Shown: piece after piece, positions 1 to 10,050 of the stretch
Numbering within the stretch: position 1 is the stretch's first letter
Layout of the letters: every line of letters starts with the position of its first letter
NCBI RefSeq assembly: GCF_001050345.1
Contig: NZ_LFMW01000012.1
Location: 248,001-312,000, forward strand
DNA from: Pseudomonas fildesensis
GTDB taxonomy: Bacteria; Pseudomonadota; Gammaproteobacteria; Pseudomonadales; Pseudomonadaceae
Direction: 5' to 3'
DNA: 64,000 bases
The notes under the pieces: generated by a model
The model's database searches: none
What the model was told of the DNA's origin: nothing
Seen by the model: only the letters and a program-made list of their open reading frames with translations
Position numbers and translations under genes: made by a program

Positions 1-24
1 AGACGGCCAGTGGCAACCGCCGCG

Positions 25-3000
25 TTACGCAAACTGTGCTTCTATCATGCCTTCGCTGTACTGATAATCCATTCGCAGCTCAGCGCCCGCAGGAATATTT
101 TCGGTCGCAAATACCGCCGTCAGTAGAAAACGGGTACGCGTTGTTTTTGCTGCAGGCCCCACACCCCATACCTCATCCGCGTCAACGTCGAACCCGACAC
201 CTTCAACGTTGTAACCCCCCACGGCCTGACGCACAGGTTTGCCGTCAGCGTCGTACTCAAAGTGGGTATTGATCCTGGAGAGAATGTTGTCCCCCGAGAT
301 TTCGATCGGCTCCACTCCCAGTTTTCCAGGGGTCGGTCTAACGCCTGCGAGCATGATGTAAGTCTGCCCTCCGGGACTGCCCACTCCAGAGGGAAGAACG
401 GTCCCGCCGTAAACGCCGACGATTTCCCCTTGGGCGATACGCGTGTTGGCCACCACCATGGACTGCCCTATCAGCGACTTTTCCTGGGGCACCTTCATAT
501 CCTGCGCAGTGAACACACGCCGCTGCAGTTTCTGCTCATAAAGTGCCCCCACGGCCTCAAACCCTTCAAACTGAATGTACGGCTTGATGGGCGCTGAACG
601 GTATTGAACACCCGACTGCGCAATGACGGTTCTCTGCAGTTCTCGAATACGTATCGGTTTGCCCTGTAGATCCCTGAGCGGATACCTGCCGTTGTTAACA
701 CGGTCATAACTGCCGGGTATATTTCTGAGGTGTATGAAATGAACTTCGCGCTTCATCGAAGCGAGTTCGTCCGCCGTGTAGGGCGCCACCGGCATGGACT
801 CGGTGGTGTCTTCAAACACCTCCTCGGCAGCACCTGGCCTCATCCCTCCCGACAAGCCTCTGCGCGTCCAACCCCCGGCTACATCCGGTTTGGCGATGAT
901 CCCGCTGCTGGCCAGGGCAAACGGATTATCTCGCGCCTGCACCCACAACACGTAGTGCTCGCCGTCCCCGGCATCAGGCATGCTCGCAATGAAGTACTGT
1001 TTCCCATTGAGATCGATGGCTTGCGCCTGTGAGAGCTGCAACCCAGGCGTTGCTCGTTCGCTGGCGGGCACCAGCACTTCAAGGTTTTCGCGCGGCAACA
1101 GAATCTGCGCGATTTCCTGGCGGCTCAATGCTTCGATCAATGCACTTTCCTTGATCGCCAGCTGCGCTTGCAGGTTATCGGCTTTCTCCTTATAGACCCC
1201 GTCGGACAACGTCTCGGCAACCCGCGCCGCATGCAGCGCGACCAGCTGCTGCTGATAGGGCTCGCTCTGCGCATCAAATTGCGTACGGTGCTTGTGGGTT
1301 ACATAGTCCTGCCAGAAATCCTGGGACAACAGGGCCTGAAACTCTTCGGCGGAGTTGTCCAGGGCGACGATTTTTTCGTAGGCGGTGTCCAGCATCGCCG
1401 GTGTGACCCCGCCCATGCTGGTGAACCGGACTTGCTGCGGCTGCCCCGGCAATTGCAACCGGTCCTTGAGGCCGAAGCGATACGCCAGCCGGATCTCCAC
1501 TTCTTCAGCCAGACGTGCTGTATGGGGCAACTTATCGGCTATCGAAACCGCAGGGTCATTGACGATGGCCTCGCTGCGCTGGATGTCCGTTGATGCAAAC
1601 TTGTCGACTTCGTGCAGACGGAACAAACCTTTGGACAAACTCGACAGCTGTGCACCTTGCACCTGCCCCGTGGCTTGCGCACGCGCCTTGTAGACCAGTG
1701 TCATCACTTCCATATTGCTGAACGAGAACGCCGCGCGGTCGCAGCAACCCGGCTCGCCCGCTCGGTCGAATAACGCCTTGCGGTGGTTGTCCGATTCCGC
1801 AGTGTTTTCGCTGATGCTGTCGATCACTTCCCAGACGCGACGTTGCAGGTCGGCATGGCCGGTGCCGGCCGGGTCCAGGCGATTAAGGATGTCGAAGAAC
1901 GGGCCTGCACGCTCCTCGCCACGTAATGCCTGCCACTGGGCTTCTTTGGCTGACAGTTGGCTCGCGGGCAGGTCCTGGGCCCAGCGCAGGAACGGCTGCT
2001 GCGCGCCGGCTCCGGGTACGACCGGCGCACGGATGTTCAGCGCGGTGGTCACCAGGTTGTTCGGATTGCTCGCTGACGCCAGCCCCGCCTGCTCCAATCG
2101 CCGGTTGTACGCCCTGACCTGTTGCAGGGTGCCCTCAGTCAACGGATTGCCGGATACAAACGTCACACCATTAACCCGCGCCGACTGCGCCAACTGCTCG
2201 TCAGGTGGCGCAATGACTGAGGCCGGAAGGGTGGTGATGTTGTTGTTCCTCAGATCGATGCTGTCCAGCCTCGGTTGCTCGGCCAAACCGGCGGGCCAGG
2301 TATCAATACCCGCGTTGTTCAGGTTGAGCGAGCGCATATCGGTGATCAGGCTGAAATCCGGCGGGGTGCCGAGCACGTTGTGGTGCAGCCAGAGCGCTCG
2401 CAGTGTCACGCGCTGCGACAGGATCTGCGCCGTTTCTGGGCTCAGGCGGATTTGGTTGTTATTCAAAAACAAACGGGTCAGGCCATGCATGTCCCTCAGG
2501 GCCGGCGGCAGCTCGCGCAGCTGGTTGTTTGACAGCTCCAGCCAGCGCAGATGCCGGTAGCGCGCCAGGAACCCTTCCGGCGAAGCGCTGAGCCCCATGT
2601 TGCTCAATTTCAGTGAACCCACATGGCTGAAATCGACATCCAGATCCGGCAAGCTCGGCAGCGCCAGGCCACTCAGGTCCAGCTCCAGGCCAATCGGTTG
2701 CCGGTCATTGTTAAGCACTTGCGGGGTGTCCCGGCGCCAACACGCGAGGATCCGTTGCTGGGCCTGGTAACGAGCATTCTGGCCACTGGCGTTGGCTTGC
2801 CGTTGGTGTGTCCTCACATAGCGTTGGCGTTCGCCGCCCCCCGAGAACAACCAGGCGTTTAACTGCCGTTGCAGGCTATTGAACTCCTGTTCGAGCCGGG
2901 CCAGCTCGGTGTCGGGATTTTCACCCAAGTTCCAGAGCCACTCCCTGGCCTCGTGCGTGCGCTTGTCCGGGTACATGCGCCGAACCTTTTCAAGCCTGGG

Positions 3001-6000
3001 GTTGCCACTGTCAAACGCGCCGTCGCGGGCGTTTTTCGCCAGGCCCGGCTGGGCCTGTTCCAGGCGCCGCCAATAGCGATCGAACTGCTGCCAATAATCG
3101 GCAGGAAATGGGTTGCCTTCAAGCAGGGTGACGCTATTGAGTCGTGCGCTCTCTTCGAGCTGCTCAACCGGCGGGTTAAGGTAGTGCGCGGGCACCTCAC
3201 GCAATAGGTTATGGCTCAAGTCAACGACCTCCAACCCCGTGCGCGCGGCCAACCCCGTTGGCCACTGCTCCAGTTGCGTGCCCCTCAACCCCAGGCGTTT
3301 CAAGTGCGCCATTGCGCTGAAATCCGGGGCAACCCCCAGTGGATTACCGGAGAGGTAAAGCGTTTCAAGGTTGCCGAGGGTGCTCAGTACTCTGGCGCTT
3401 TGGGGGGTCAAGCGAAGGGTGTTGGTGGATAAATCCAACGAGGTCAGGGTGTTCATGGCACCCATGGCGGCGGGCAGCGCAGTGAGCCCGCATTTGCGAA
3501 TGCTCAACGTTTTGAGCTGGGTGAATTTTTCAAGGAATGCATCCGCGTTGCCCGACCATTTGGCACCGTAGAGATCAAGCTGCTCGACATGACTGAAGTC
3601 GGCGCTCAATACCGGCAGCTCCAGCCCGCCCCTCGCCACCCACCGCAGGGGGCCTCTACTCGTACGACGCCAGTGGCTCACAATATCCTTGGCGAAACGA
3701 AGCACTGGGTCGAAGGGATCCACCACGCCCGGAGCATTGGCTTGAACCCAAACCTGCAGCGCCTTGCGCAGCGTCTTGAACTCAGCTTCCCGAAGCGCCA
3801 GCCCACCTTGGACATTACTCCCCAATGACTGGACAAAGGCCGTGACTTCCTCGTCAGTCATGGCGGGGTACAACGCGCGGACACGGGCGTTTACGGCCAC
3901 CTCCGAAGGGCCAAAGACACGGCTCAGCAGCTGTCGAAACCCACGGCCACCGCCCAGCAGTCGCTGCCCCGCTTCAATGCTTGGCCTAAGCACAGGATGC
4001 TCCAGCAACACCGTGCGCAGCGGTGCGCGAGGCAGCGGTGAGTGCGAAATAGCGGCCTTCATTTGCAACGCATCGGTAAACCCCAGGGCCTGGCGCTCTG
4101 CGGCGGACAGCAGGTCCCAGGTCGCCGCGTAGAAATCCCGGGGCATGGGCGCCTCGAACAAGCCATTGTCCTTGAGTACCAAGGTCTTGAAGGGGGTTGA
4201 ATCCGTGGAACCTATCGCATCGAGCAACGTGCCCTGGGCCGAATATTGGCGCAGTTCCACCCGCGTTCCGCGCCGCCACCCAGGCAAGGTTTCCAGGGTG
4301 CGCAGGGCCAGGCGCTGGCTGTCGATGTCCGCCAGGCTGTCCAGGTGCAGCCTTTCATAGGCACGCGATACGCGTGTTTCCTGCTCAAACCAGCGCGCCT
4401 GCGCACGCTGCTCTTCAGGCAAAACCCCGCTGTCGCGAAAGGTCTGCAATTGTTCGCCCGTCAGGCTTTTGATCAACTCGGCGGCCATCGACGTCGGCAG
4501 TTTGGGGTAAGTGCCCAAGACCCGTCCCACCTCTGGGTCGTCGGTCGCATTTAATGCTTCGTAGCGCTCTTCAGCCAATGAGCCCTTGAACGTCTCGACG
4601 ATAGTGGCGATGTACTCGCGCAGCTTGCCGGCGCGTACCGCCAGCGCGTCTTCAGCATTGCCGGGGATTTCCTTGAGGCCGAGGTCAACGCCTTGCAGGG
4701 AACTCAACACCTCTTCGAGCAGCTCGCCGCGCGCCAGTTGGCTTTCAGTGACCACCACCACGCGCCTGAATACCGTTGCCGGGGCATCAGCGTCCCAAAG
4801 TACCCTGAGTTCGCCATCCAGGACTCGAAGCGGTGCGTTGACGGGCAACATTCCGCGACGCTGAATCATCTGCAGTTGCAGCGCCGGGTCAGCCTTGGCG
4901 TAGACCGCCGGGTCGCGGCTGTGCATGTGCTCGACAAAGGTCGTCAGGTCCTGGTGGGCCTTGAAGTGCTGGATCGAGTCCTGCAACAACAAGGGCACCG
5001 GCTCATGCTCGACGAAGGTCTGGCGCAAGGTGTCTTCATCGACGCCGCTGGCGATGCGGGCCTGTTCCAGTGTCTGGGTGTCGAGCCCACGCTGCTCCAG
5101 GCCCAGGCGCCTGATCAGGGTCGGCTTGTCCCACGTCAACGGCTCTTCGACTTCATGACTCCAGGCGCCGCTCAGGTTATGTTCCAGTTGCGGTTCATAC
5201 GCACCGGGGCGGCTGGGGTGCTGGATGCGGTACTGGCCGGTGTCGGCCTCCTGCCGGACCTGATAGTGATCAGTTTCATGGGGCAATAGCGTCTGCCCGT
5301 TCTGCCGGTACAGGCCCAAAGCGTCTGGCTTGGCGTCTTGAGCCAATTCGACGGGCACCTTATAGGGCGTCATATCAGGGTTCCACAGCACCTGCTTGCC
5401 GGTTGGCAGCGTCACCGGCTTAAGGTGGTCGACACTGCTCGCCAGCTTGATTTCGGGCAACACCTTGGCCCCGGCGGCCAGCATCGCCGCATTGAGCGCC
5501 ACACTCGAGAAGTGCGCCCACATGGTCTTTAAATCGCCTTGCTCGTAAGCTTCGATGCCTTCATACACTTGCGTGCACATCTGCGCCCCACCGACCGCCA
5601 GCATGATCGGCCCCAGCCCCGGCACCACAAAAGCGGCGAGGTTGAACACGCTCATCACCGCGTCCATGTAGCTCGACAGCCGGTCCATTCGCGCCTTGCG
5701 GTCTTCGTCGCCGGTGGGCACAGCAACGGCGCGGGCGTCGGAGAAAATCTTGCGCAGCTGGTCCGCGCGCAACTGCTCCCACAGGTTGGCGCCGATCACT
5801 CGCTCATCCAGGGGCAATTTCACCGGCCTTGACGCTATCGGGTAATCGCCGGCCGCGCCGTTGTCCCTGGACGGTTTGTACAGCGCATTGAAATGCTGGA
5901 AAACACTCCCCTGCTCGCGCTGGGGCACAAAGCGGCTGAAAAAGCGGCGGTACGAAGCACTGTGCAAACGGGCCCTGAGGTCGACCATGAACTCGGCGCT

Positions 6001-7014
6001 GGAGGCATATTCCTTGAGCGGCTGCTGGGGGTCATTGGGGATATACACCACCAGGCGCTCGACCCTGTCACTGTCTTTACGGTCAGGCCCGATCATCAAC
6101 GGCCCCACCAATACACTGCCAAATAGCTTCAGCGCAGCAAACGTCACCGGCTTGCCATCGAGGGTGGCGCTGCTCGGGTCGGTGATCACCGGCTTGATCA
6201 TGCGGTAAGCATCGGCGCTGATCCCCCACTCAGGCGTGTGAACGGCCACCTCGGCGCTCAGCGCCAGCAGTTGGCGGTGATGCTCTTGCAGTTGGGTTTG
6301 CAGCGCGGTGCGTTCGGTTAGAGCCTCTGGCTGGACGATGGCCTTGATGTGCTGCTGATACAAAGTCCCCAAGTCCAGGGCGCGGCACAGGTGGGCAAAT
6401 TCATGCGGGGCGATGGGCAGGGCCTGGCGATTGACCGCGTGAAACGTCGGTATGACTTCACCGTCATACGCGCTCCACCGGGTGATGATCTGGCAATCAC
6501 TGCAGGCACTGGCCTGGGCTTCCTCGGGCGTAAAATTGGCCAGGGCGGCCTCAAGCAACGAAACGCCACGGTATTCATAACGTAGCGCCAGGTCGCTCGC
6601 CTGTTCGAAGACAAGCGCACCGAACAGGTCGTCGCGGCTTTTAAACGCATATTTGCGGGCGAAGTAGACGTTCTTGACATCCACATCCAGGTTGAAGCGT
6701 TTTTTGATCGCGTCTTTAAGCGGTTGCTCGGCAAAGGCGAGTACATCCTTGATACCGCCCAGGGTGTTCTCCACCTGGTTCAAGGTCTCGCGGTAGCGCG
6801 TATGGCTGTCGGCCAGGGCAGACTTTTGCTCAGCCGTGGCGCTCAGATACCAACTGGGCAGTTCTATTACCTGGTTGGCGAGTTCTTCCTGGCGCTGGCT
6901 GGAACCCTGGTTGAACCAGGCAGGCACGCGGTCTTTGAGGAAGTCGTAGTGCACACCCCGAAGGTCAACATTAAAGGAGCCTTCGGCGGTAGGGGGAACG
7001 GGTTGTTCTGACAT
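25..7014 (-). CDS. Giant LRR / NEL E3 ubiquitin ligase / SET-like effector candidate
   Basis: The product has 2329 residues and no signal peptide. Residues about 1-900 resemble the dermonecrotic-toxin/DUF6543 region of large Pseudomonas proteins, with a hydrophobic stretch near 452-515. Two leucine-rich-repeat blocks follow, near 1125-1275 and 1438-1605. A NEL-type E3 ligase module spans about 1680-1975, with the candidate catalytic motif C1757-C1758-D1759-R, matching the C-x-D-R of IpaH/SspH ligases. Residues about 2175-2325 look SET-like: GVYGG from 2200, GDNILSRIN from 2241, then an AG-ELR-DY tail. NEL enzymes are known to ubiquitinate eukaryotic host proteins; SET domains methylate lysines with SAM. 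Export to a eukaryotic host is therefore inferred. No strong Shine-Dalgarno precedes the ATG. The gene at 53262 shares both ends but not the middle. Gene and NEL call are firm; SET is likely but unproven. Confidence 0.9.
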   Translation of the reverse strand: MSEQPVPPTAEGSFNVDLRGVHYDFLKDRVPAWFNQGSSQRQEELANQVIELPSWYLSATAEQKSALADSHTRYRETLNQVENTLGGIKDVLAFAEQPLKDAIKKRFNLDVDVKNVYFARKYAFKSRDDLFGALVFEQASDLALRYEYRGVSLLEAALANFTPEEAQASACSDCQIITRWSAYDGEVIPTFHAVNRQALPIAPHEFAHLCRALDLGTLYQQHIKAIVQPEALTERTALQTQLQEHHRQLLALSAEVAVHTPEWGISADAYRMIKPVITDPSSATLDGKPVTFAALKLFGSVLVGPLMIGPDRKDSDRVERLVVYIPNDPQQPLKEYASSAEFMVDLRARLHSASYRRFFSRFVPQREQGSVFQHFNALYKPSRDNGAAGDYPIASRPVKLPLDERVIGANLWEQLRADQLRKIFSDARAVAVPTGDEDRKARMDRLSSYMDAVMSVFNLAAFVVPGLGPIMLAVGGAQMCTQVYEGIEAYEQGDLKTMWAHFSSVALNAAMLAAGAKVLPEIKLASSVDHLKPVTLPTGKQVLWNPDMTPYKVPVELAQDAKPDALGLYRQNGQTLLPHETDHYQVRQEADTGQYRIQHPSRPGAYEPQLEHNLSGAWSHEVEEPLTWDKPTLIRRLGLEQRGLDTQTLEQARIASGVDEDTLRQTFVEHEPVPLLLQDSIQHFKAHQDLTTFVEHMHSRDPAVYAKADPALQLQMIQRRGMLPVNAPLRVLDGELRVLWDADAPATVFRRVVVVTESQLARGELLEEVLSSLQGVDLGLKEIPGNAEDALAVRAGKLREYIATIVETFKGSLAEERYEALNATDDPEVGRVLGTYPKLPTSMAAELIKSLTGEQLQTFRDSGVLPEEQRAQARWFEQETRVSRAYERLHLDSLADIDSQRLALRTLETLPGWRRGTRVELRQYSAQGTLLDAIGSTDSTPFKTLVLKDNGLFEAPMPRDFYAATWDLLSAAERQALGFTDALQMKAAISHSPLPRAPLRTVLLEHPVLRPSIEAGQRLLGGGRGFRQLLSRVFGPSEVAVNARVRALYPAMTDEEVTAFVQSLGSNVQGGLALREAEFKTLRKALQVWVQANAPGVVDPFDPVLRFAKDIVSHWRRTSRGPLRWVARGGLELPVLSADFSHVEQLDLYGAKWSGNADAFLEKFTQLKTLSIRKCGLTALPAAMGAMNTLTSLDLSTNTLRLTPQSARVLSTLGNLETLYLSGNPLGVAPDFSAMAHLKRLGLRGTQLEQWPTGLAARTGLEVVDLSHNLLREVPAHYLNPPVEQLEESARLNSVTLLEGNPFPADYWQQFDRYWRRLEQAQPGLAKNARDGAFDSGNPRLEKVRRMYPDKRTHEAREWLWNLGENPDTELARLEQEFNSLQRQLNAWLFSGGGERQRYVRTHQRQANASGQNARYQAQQRILACWRRDTPQVLNNDRQPIGLELDLSGLALPSLPDLDVDFSHVGSLKLSNMGLSASPEGFLARYRHLRWLELSNNQLRELPPALRDMHGLTRLFLNNNQIRLSPETAQILSQRVTLRALWLHHNVLGTPPDFSLITDMRSLNLNNAGIDTWPAGLAEQPRLDSIDLRNNNITTLPASVIAPPDEQLAQSARVNGVTFVSGNPLTEGTLQQVRAYNRRLEQAGLASASNPNNLVTTALNIRAPVVPGAGAQQPFLRWAQDLPASQLSAKEAQWQALRGEERAGPFFDILNRLDPAGTGHADLQRRVWEVIDSISENTAESDNHRKALFDRAGEPGCCDRAAFSFSNMEVMTLVYKARAQATGQVQGAQLSSLSKGLFRLHEVDKFASTDIQRSEAIVNDPAVSIADKLPHTARLAEEVEIRLAYRFGLKDRLQLPGQPQQVRFTSMGGVTPAMLDTAYEKIVALDNSAEEFQALLSQDFWQDYVTHKHRTQFDAQSEPYQQQLVALHAARVAETLSDGVYKEKADNLQAQLAIKESALIEALSRQEIAQILLPRENLEVLVPASERATPGLQLSQAQAIDLNGKQYFIASMPDAGDGEHYVLWVQARDNPFALASSGIIAKPDVAGGWTRRGLSGGMRPGAAEEVFEDTTESMPVAPYTADELASMKREVHFIHLRNIPGSYDRVNNGRYPLRDLQGKPIRIRELQRTVIAQSGVQYRSAPIKPYIQFEGFEAVGALYEQKLQRRVFTAQDMKVPQEKSLIGQSMVVANTRIAQGEIVGVYGGTVLPSGVGSPGGQTYIMLAGVRPTPGKLGVEPIEISGDNILSRINTHFEYDADGKPVRQAVGGYNVEGVGFDVDADEVWGVGPAAKTTRTRFLLTAVFATENIPAGAELRMDYQYSEGMIEAQFA

Positions 7015-7095
7015 AAAGGGCCATCCATGAGGGGCTGTAAAAAAACCAGCCTATCGAATAGCCCTACCTGAAAAGCCCTAGCTATTTATCGCCGA

Positions 7096-8043
7096 TCAGA
7101 AATGCTCACGGGGATTGAACGCCGCTTTCTGCGCCAACTCCTGCCACAACGCTTTGACCTCCTCGTCGCTGTTTTTGGGCATCACGGCCTTGAGCTGCAC
7201 AAACAAATAGCCGCGCTGCCCGGCCTTGTTCAGCAGGCCATGGCCCTTGGCGCGCATGCGCTGGCCGTTCTGGCTGCCGGCCGGCACCTTGAGGTTGATC
7301 TTGCCGGTGAGGGTCGGCACCGCCACTTCCGCGCCCAACGCCAATTCCCAAGGCGCCAGGGGCAAGTTGATGATCAGGTTTTCACCGTCCACCTCGAACT
7401 TGGGGTGCGACGCAAACTTGATGATCAGATACAGGTCGCCATTGGCCCCACCGCCAATGCCCGGTGCGCCCTGCGCTTTGAGGCGGATGCGCTCGCCATC
7501 GGCCACGCCGGCGGGGATCTTCACGTTCAGGCTCTTGGTGGTGTTGCTGACGTGCCGACCCGAGGCATCGTATTGCGGCACCTGGAAGCTGATCTGCTTG
7601 GACTCGTTGGACAGTGTGTCCTCGAGAGATACCGACAGCTGCATCTCCACATCCTGGCCTTTGCGCCCGGTAGGGCGGCGCTGGCCACCGCCGAAGGCAT
7701 CGCCACGGCCGCCGAAGATCGAGCTGAAGAAATCGGAAAAATCTTCAGTGCCCGCGCCACCGCCACCGCCGCCGAACCCACCACGGCTCTGCCAGCCCGG
7801 CGGGCCCTGGAACGGCTGGCCGTGCTGGCCGTATTTGCGCAGTTCGTCGTATTCCGCGCGCTTGTCGGCACTTTTAAGCGCTTCATAGGCTTCGGACGCG
7901 TCCTTGAATTTCTCTTCCGCGTCTTTTTCCTTACTCACGTCCGGGTGATATTTACGCGCGAGCTTGCGATAGGCAGCCTTGATTGCCTTGTCATCGGCCG
8001 TCGGCTCGACACCCAGTATCTTGTAGTAGTCTTTGAAATCCAT
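7096..8043 (-). CDS. cbpA: Curved-DNA-binding J-domain co-chaperone CbpA
   Basis: This 315-residue DnaJ-family protein has an N-terminal J domain with the HPD motif at residues 33-35, which stimulates Hsp70 ATPase. A Gly/Phe-rich linker follows (about 85-135), then two beta-rich C-terminal substrate-binding domains. There is no cysteine zinc-finger domain, which distinguishes CbpA from DnaJ. The start at 8043 is chosen because a strong AAGGAGG lies just upstream and the protein then begins MDFKDYY, typical for CbpA. It is divergently arranged with an Hsp70-family gene at 8282, suggesting a functional chaperone partnership in the cytoplasm; that partnership is inference. In E. coli CbpA also binds curved DNA in stationary phase. 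Confidence 0.93.
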   Translation of the reverse strand: MDFKDYYKILGVEPTADDKAIKAAYRKLARKYHPDVSKEKDAEEKFKDASEAYEALKSADKRAEYDELRKYGQHGQPFQGPPGWQSRGGFGGGGGGAGTEDFSDFFSSIFGGRGDAFGGGQRRPTGRKGQDVEMQLSVSLEDTLSNESKQISFQVPQYDASGRHVSNTTKSLNVKIPAGVADGERIRLKAQGAPGIGGGANGDLYLIIKFASHPKFEVDGENLIINLPLAPWELALGAEVAVPTLTGKINLKVPAGSQNGQRMRAKGHGLLNKAGQRGYLFVQLKAVMPKNSDEEVKALWQELAQKAAFNPREHF

Positions 8044-8281
8044 CGAAGCGTCACCCTCCTTAATCGAGATCGCACAGCCCGGGGCAAAACATGCGCTGTT
8101 TTGCATCTGTTAAGTCTAGTGGCCAGGGGTTGCGTCAACGTGTTATCGGCACTCGCCGTATGCAACACATGTGGGGGCGAATCGCCCAGTTTCAAGCACA
8201 ATTTAACGGATGGTCGGCCTACGCATCCGCCGCCGACTGGCATACACTGCGCGGCCGTTTTTCAACCGGAACCCGATAGAC

Positions 8282-9550
8282 ATGAAAAACCCATCCCCAG
8301 CCCGTGCCTGCGGCATCGACTTCGGCACGTCCAACTCCACCGTCGGCTGGATCCGCCCCGGCGAGGAGACGCTTATCGCGCTGGAGGACGACAAGATCAC
8401 GTTGCCGTCGGTGGTGTTCTTCAACTTCGAGGAGCGCCGCCCGGTGTACGGTCGCCTGGCCCTGCACGAATACCTGGAAAACTACGAAGGCCGGCTGATG
8501 CGCTCGCTCAAAAGCCTGCTGGGTTCCAAGCTGATCAAGCACGACACCAGCGTATTGGGCACGGCCATGCCGTTCACCGACCTGCTCGGGCTGTTTATCG
8601 GCCAACTCAAGAGCCGCGCCGAAGCCACCGCCGGTCGTGAGTTCGAAGAAGTGGTGCTGGGCCGCCCGGTGTTCTTCGTCGATGACGACCCGATGGCCGA
8701 CCAGGAAGCCGAAAACACCCTGGTCGACGTGGCACGGGCCATCGGCTTCAAGGACATCTCGTTCCAGTACGAGCCGATTGCGGCCGCGTTCGACTACGAG
8801 TCCACCATCGAAAAAGAAGAGCTGGTGCTGATCGTCGACATCGGCGGTGGTACCTCCGACTTCTCGCTGGTGCGCCTGTCCCCCGACCGCCGTCACAACG
8901 ACAACCGCCACGACGACATCCTCGCCACCGGTGGCGTGCACATCGGCGGTACCGATTTCGACAAACAGCTCAGCCTGCAAGGCATGATGCCGCTGTTCGG
9001 CTACGGCAGCCGCATGAAAAGCGGCGCCTACATGCCAACCAGCCACCACATGAACCTGGCCACCTGGCACACCATCAACTCGGTGTACTCGCAAAAATCC
9101 CAGCTGGCCCTCGGCAGCATGCGCTACGACATCGAAGACACCGGCGGCATCGACCGCCTGTTCAAGCTGATCGAACAGCGCGCCGGGCACTGGCTGGCCA
9201 TGGAAGTGGAAGAAACCAAGATCCAGCTGACCCACGCAGACAGCCGCCATGTGCTGCTGGATCGGGTTGAACCGGGGTTGAGCGTGGAATTGAGCCGGGC
9301 GTTGTTCGAGTCGGCCATCGACAGCCTGCTGGAGCGAGTGCGCAACGCGGTGACGCAGCTGTTGAATGATGCTTCGGTGGATGTGGCGCAGGTAGACACG
9401 GTGTTCTTTACCGGTGGTTCCAGCGGCATCCCGGCACTGCGCCACAGCATCTCGGCGATGCTGCCGAATGCGCGGCATGTGGAAGGGAATATCTTTGGCA
9501 GCATTGGTAGCGGGTTGGCGATTGAGGCCAGCAAGCGGTACGGCTGCTGA
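8282..9550 (+). CDS. Hsp70-family protein (YegD-like), ATPase domain without canonical substrate domain
   Basis: The 422-residue product carries the Hsp70/actin ATPase signatures: GIDFGTSNST near the N-terminus (phosphate 1), an IVDIGGGTSDFS motif mid-protein (phosphate 2), and FFTGGSSGIP near residue 380 (adenosine). It ends soon after these, so it lacks the canonical beta-sandwich substrate domain and helical lid of DnaK (about 640 residues). Length and motifs fit the YegD-like group of E. coli, whose substrates are poorly known. The ATG at 8282 puts the ATPase motif at the usual place; further upstream codons in frame have no ribosome site, and the one used is itself weak. It faces away from cbpA. 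Confidence 0.88.
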   Translation: MKNPSPARACGIDFGTSNSTVGWIRPGEETLIALEDDKITLPSVVFFNFEERRPVYGRLALHEYLENYEGRLMRSLKSLLGSKLIKHDTSVLGTAMPFTDLLGLFIGQLKSRAEATAGREFEEVVLGRPVFFVDDDPMADQEAENTLVDVARAIGFKDISFQYEPIAAAFDYESTIEKEELVLIVDIGGGTSDFSLVRLSPDRRHNDNRHDDILATGGVHIGGTDFDKQLSLQGMMPLFGYGSRMKSGAYMPTSHHMNLATWHTINSVYSQKSQLALGSMRYDIEDTGGIDRLFKLIEQRAGHWLAMEVEETKIQLTHADSRHVLLDRVEPGLSVELSRALFESAIDSLLERVRNAVTQLLNDASVDVAQVDTVFFTGGSSGIPALRHSISAMLPNARHVEGNIFGSIGSGLAIEASKRYGC

Positions 9551-9562
9551 TTCGTTGAAGTT

Positions 9563-9589
9563 GATCGTTCCCTTGCGCGGGGAACGATC
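9563..9589. terminator. Hairpin between convergent genes
   Basis: A perfect 10-bp inverted repeat (GATCGTTCCC / GGGAACGATC) sits between the ends of the Hsp70-family gene and the thioredoxin-like gene. It has no T-run, so termination would be weak; it also resembles the half-palindromes of the GTTCCCACGC repeat family found elsewhere in the window. Confidence 0.45.
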
Positions 9590-9595
9590 GAGCGT

Positions 9596-9934
9596 TCAAA
9601 GGTGGAATGCATCTTTAATGGTTTGTTTCATCCAGTCCTGGGGGTAGTGGCCCACGATCGTTTTGGTCTGGAGAAGCAGCGTCGTCGGACCTGACTGGAC
9701 ATCGTAGAGTTTTTCAACGGTGCCCTTGGCGTCGAAGTTCTTGATCAGCAACTGGGCGCCGCTCACAACAGAATCTTCCGCCAACGCCTCCATCACCGCC
9801 TTCATCTTGCCGCTTGCAGACGGAGTCCCATCGGCCTTGGTCAGGTTACCCAAAAACACCAGCACTACCGGTTTCGATGTTTTTTGCAGCACGTCGATAA
9901 CGCTGGCTTCGCCACTTAGCTCGATTGCACTCAT
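9596..9934 (-). CDS. Thioredoxin-fold protein lacking the CXXC active site
   Basis: This 112-residue protein follows the thioredoxin pattern: an N-terminal helix, a strand KPVVLVFLG where thioredoxins have VLVDFWA, a central helix, a strand LLIKNFDAKG, and VQSGPTTLLL matching the cis-proline strand of thioredoxin. The WCGPC motif is absent; residues GNLTKADG occupy that position, and the whole protein has no cysteine. It therefore cannot act as a classical dithiol oxidoreductase. A binding or scaffolding role is possible but not shown. The start at 9934 has a GGGAGAA ribosome site 6 nt upstream. A diverged fragment of this gene recurs at 10325-10383. Confidence 0.7.
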   Translation of the reverse strand: MSAIELSGEASVIDVLQKTSKPVVLVFLGNLTKADGTPSASGKMKAVMEALAEDSVVSGAQLLIKNFDAKGTVEKLYDVQSGPTTLLLQTKTIVGHYPQDWMKQTIKDAFHL

Positions 9935-10050
9935 GAACGTTCTCCCGGTAGGCAGAGCCAGCACCCGCTGACTGTCTTGCCAGGTAGATAAGCAGGTAGA
10001 AAAAACACTGTCTACTGTCAAAAATAACAGGTGTGAACGAGTCAATAAGG

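Noticed and set aside
7102..8640. 512-codon plus-strand frame crossing cbpA
   Set aside because: Antisense shadow that runs through the divergent promoter region into the Hsp70-family gene in the wrong frame.
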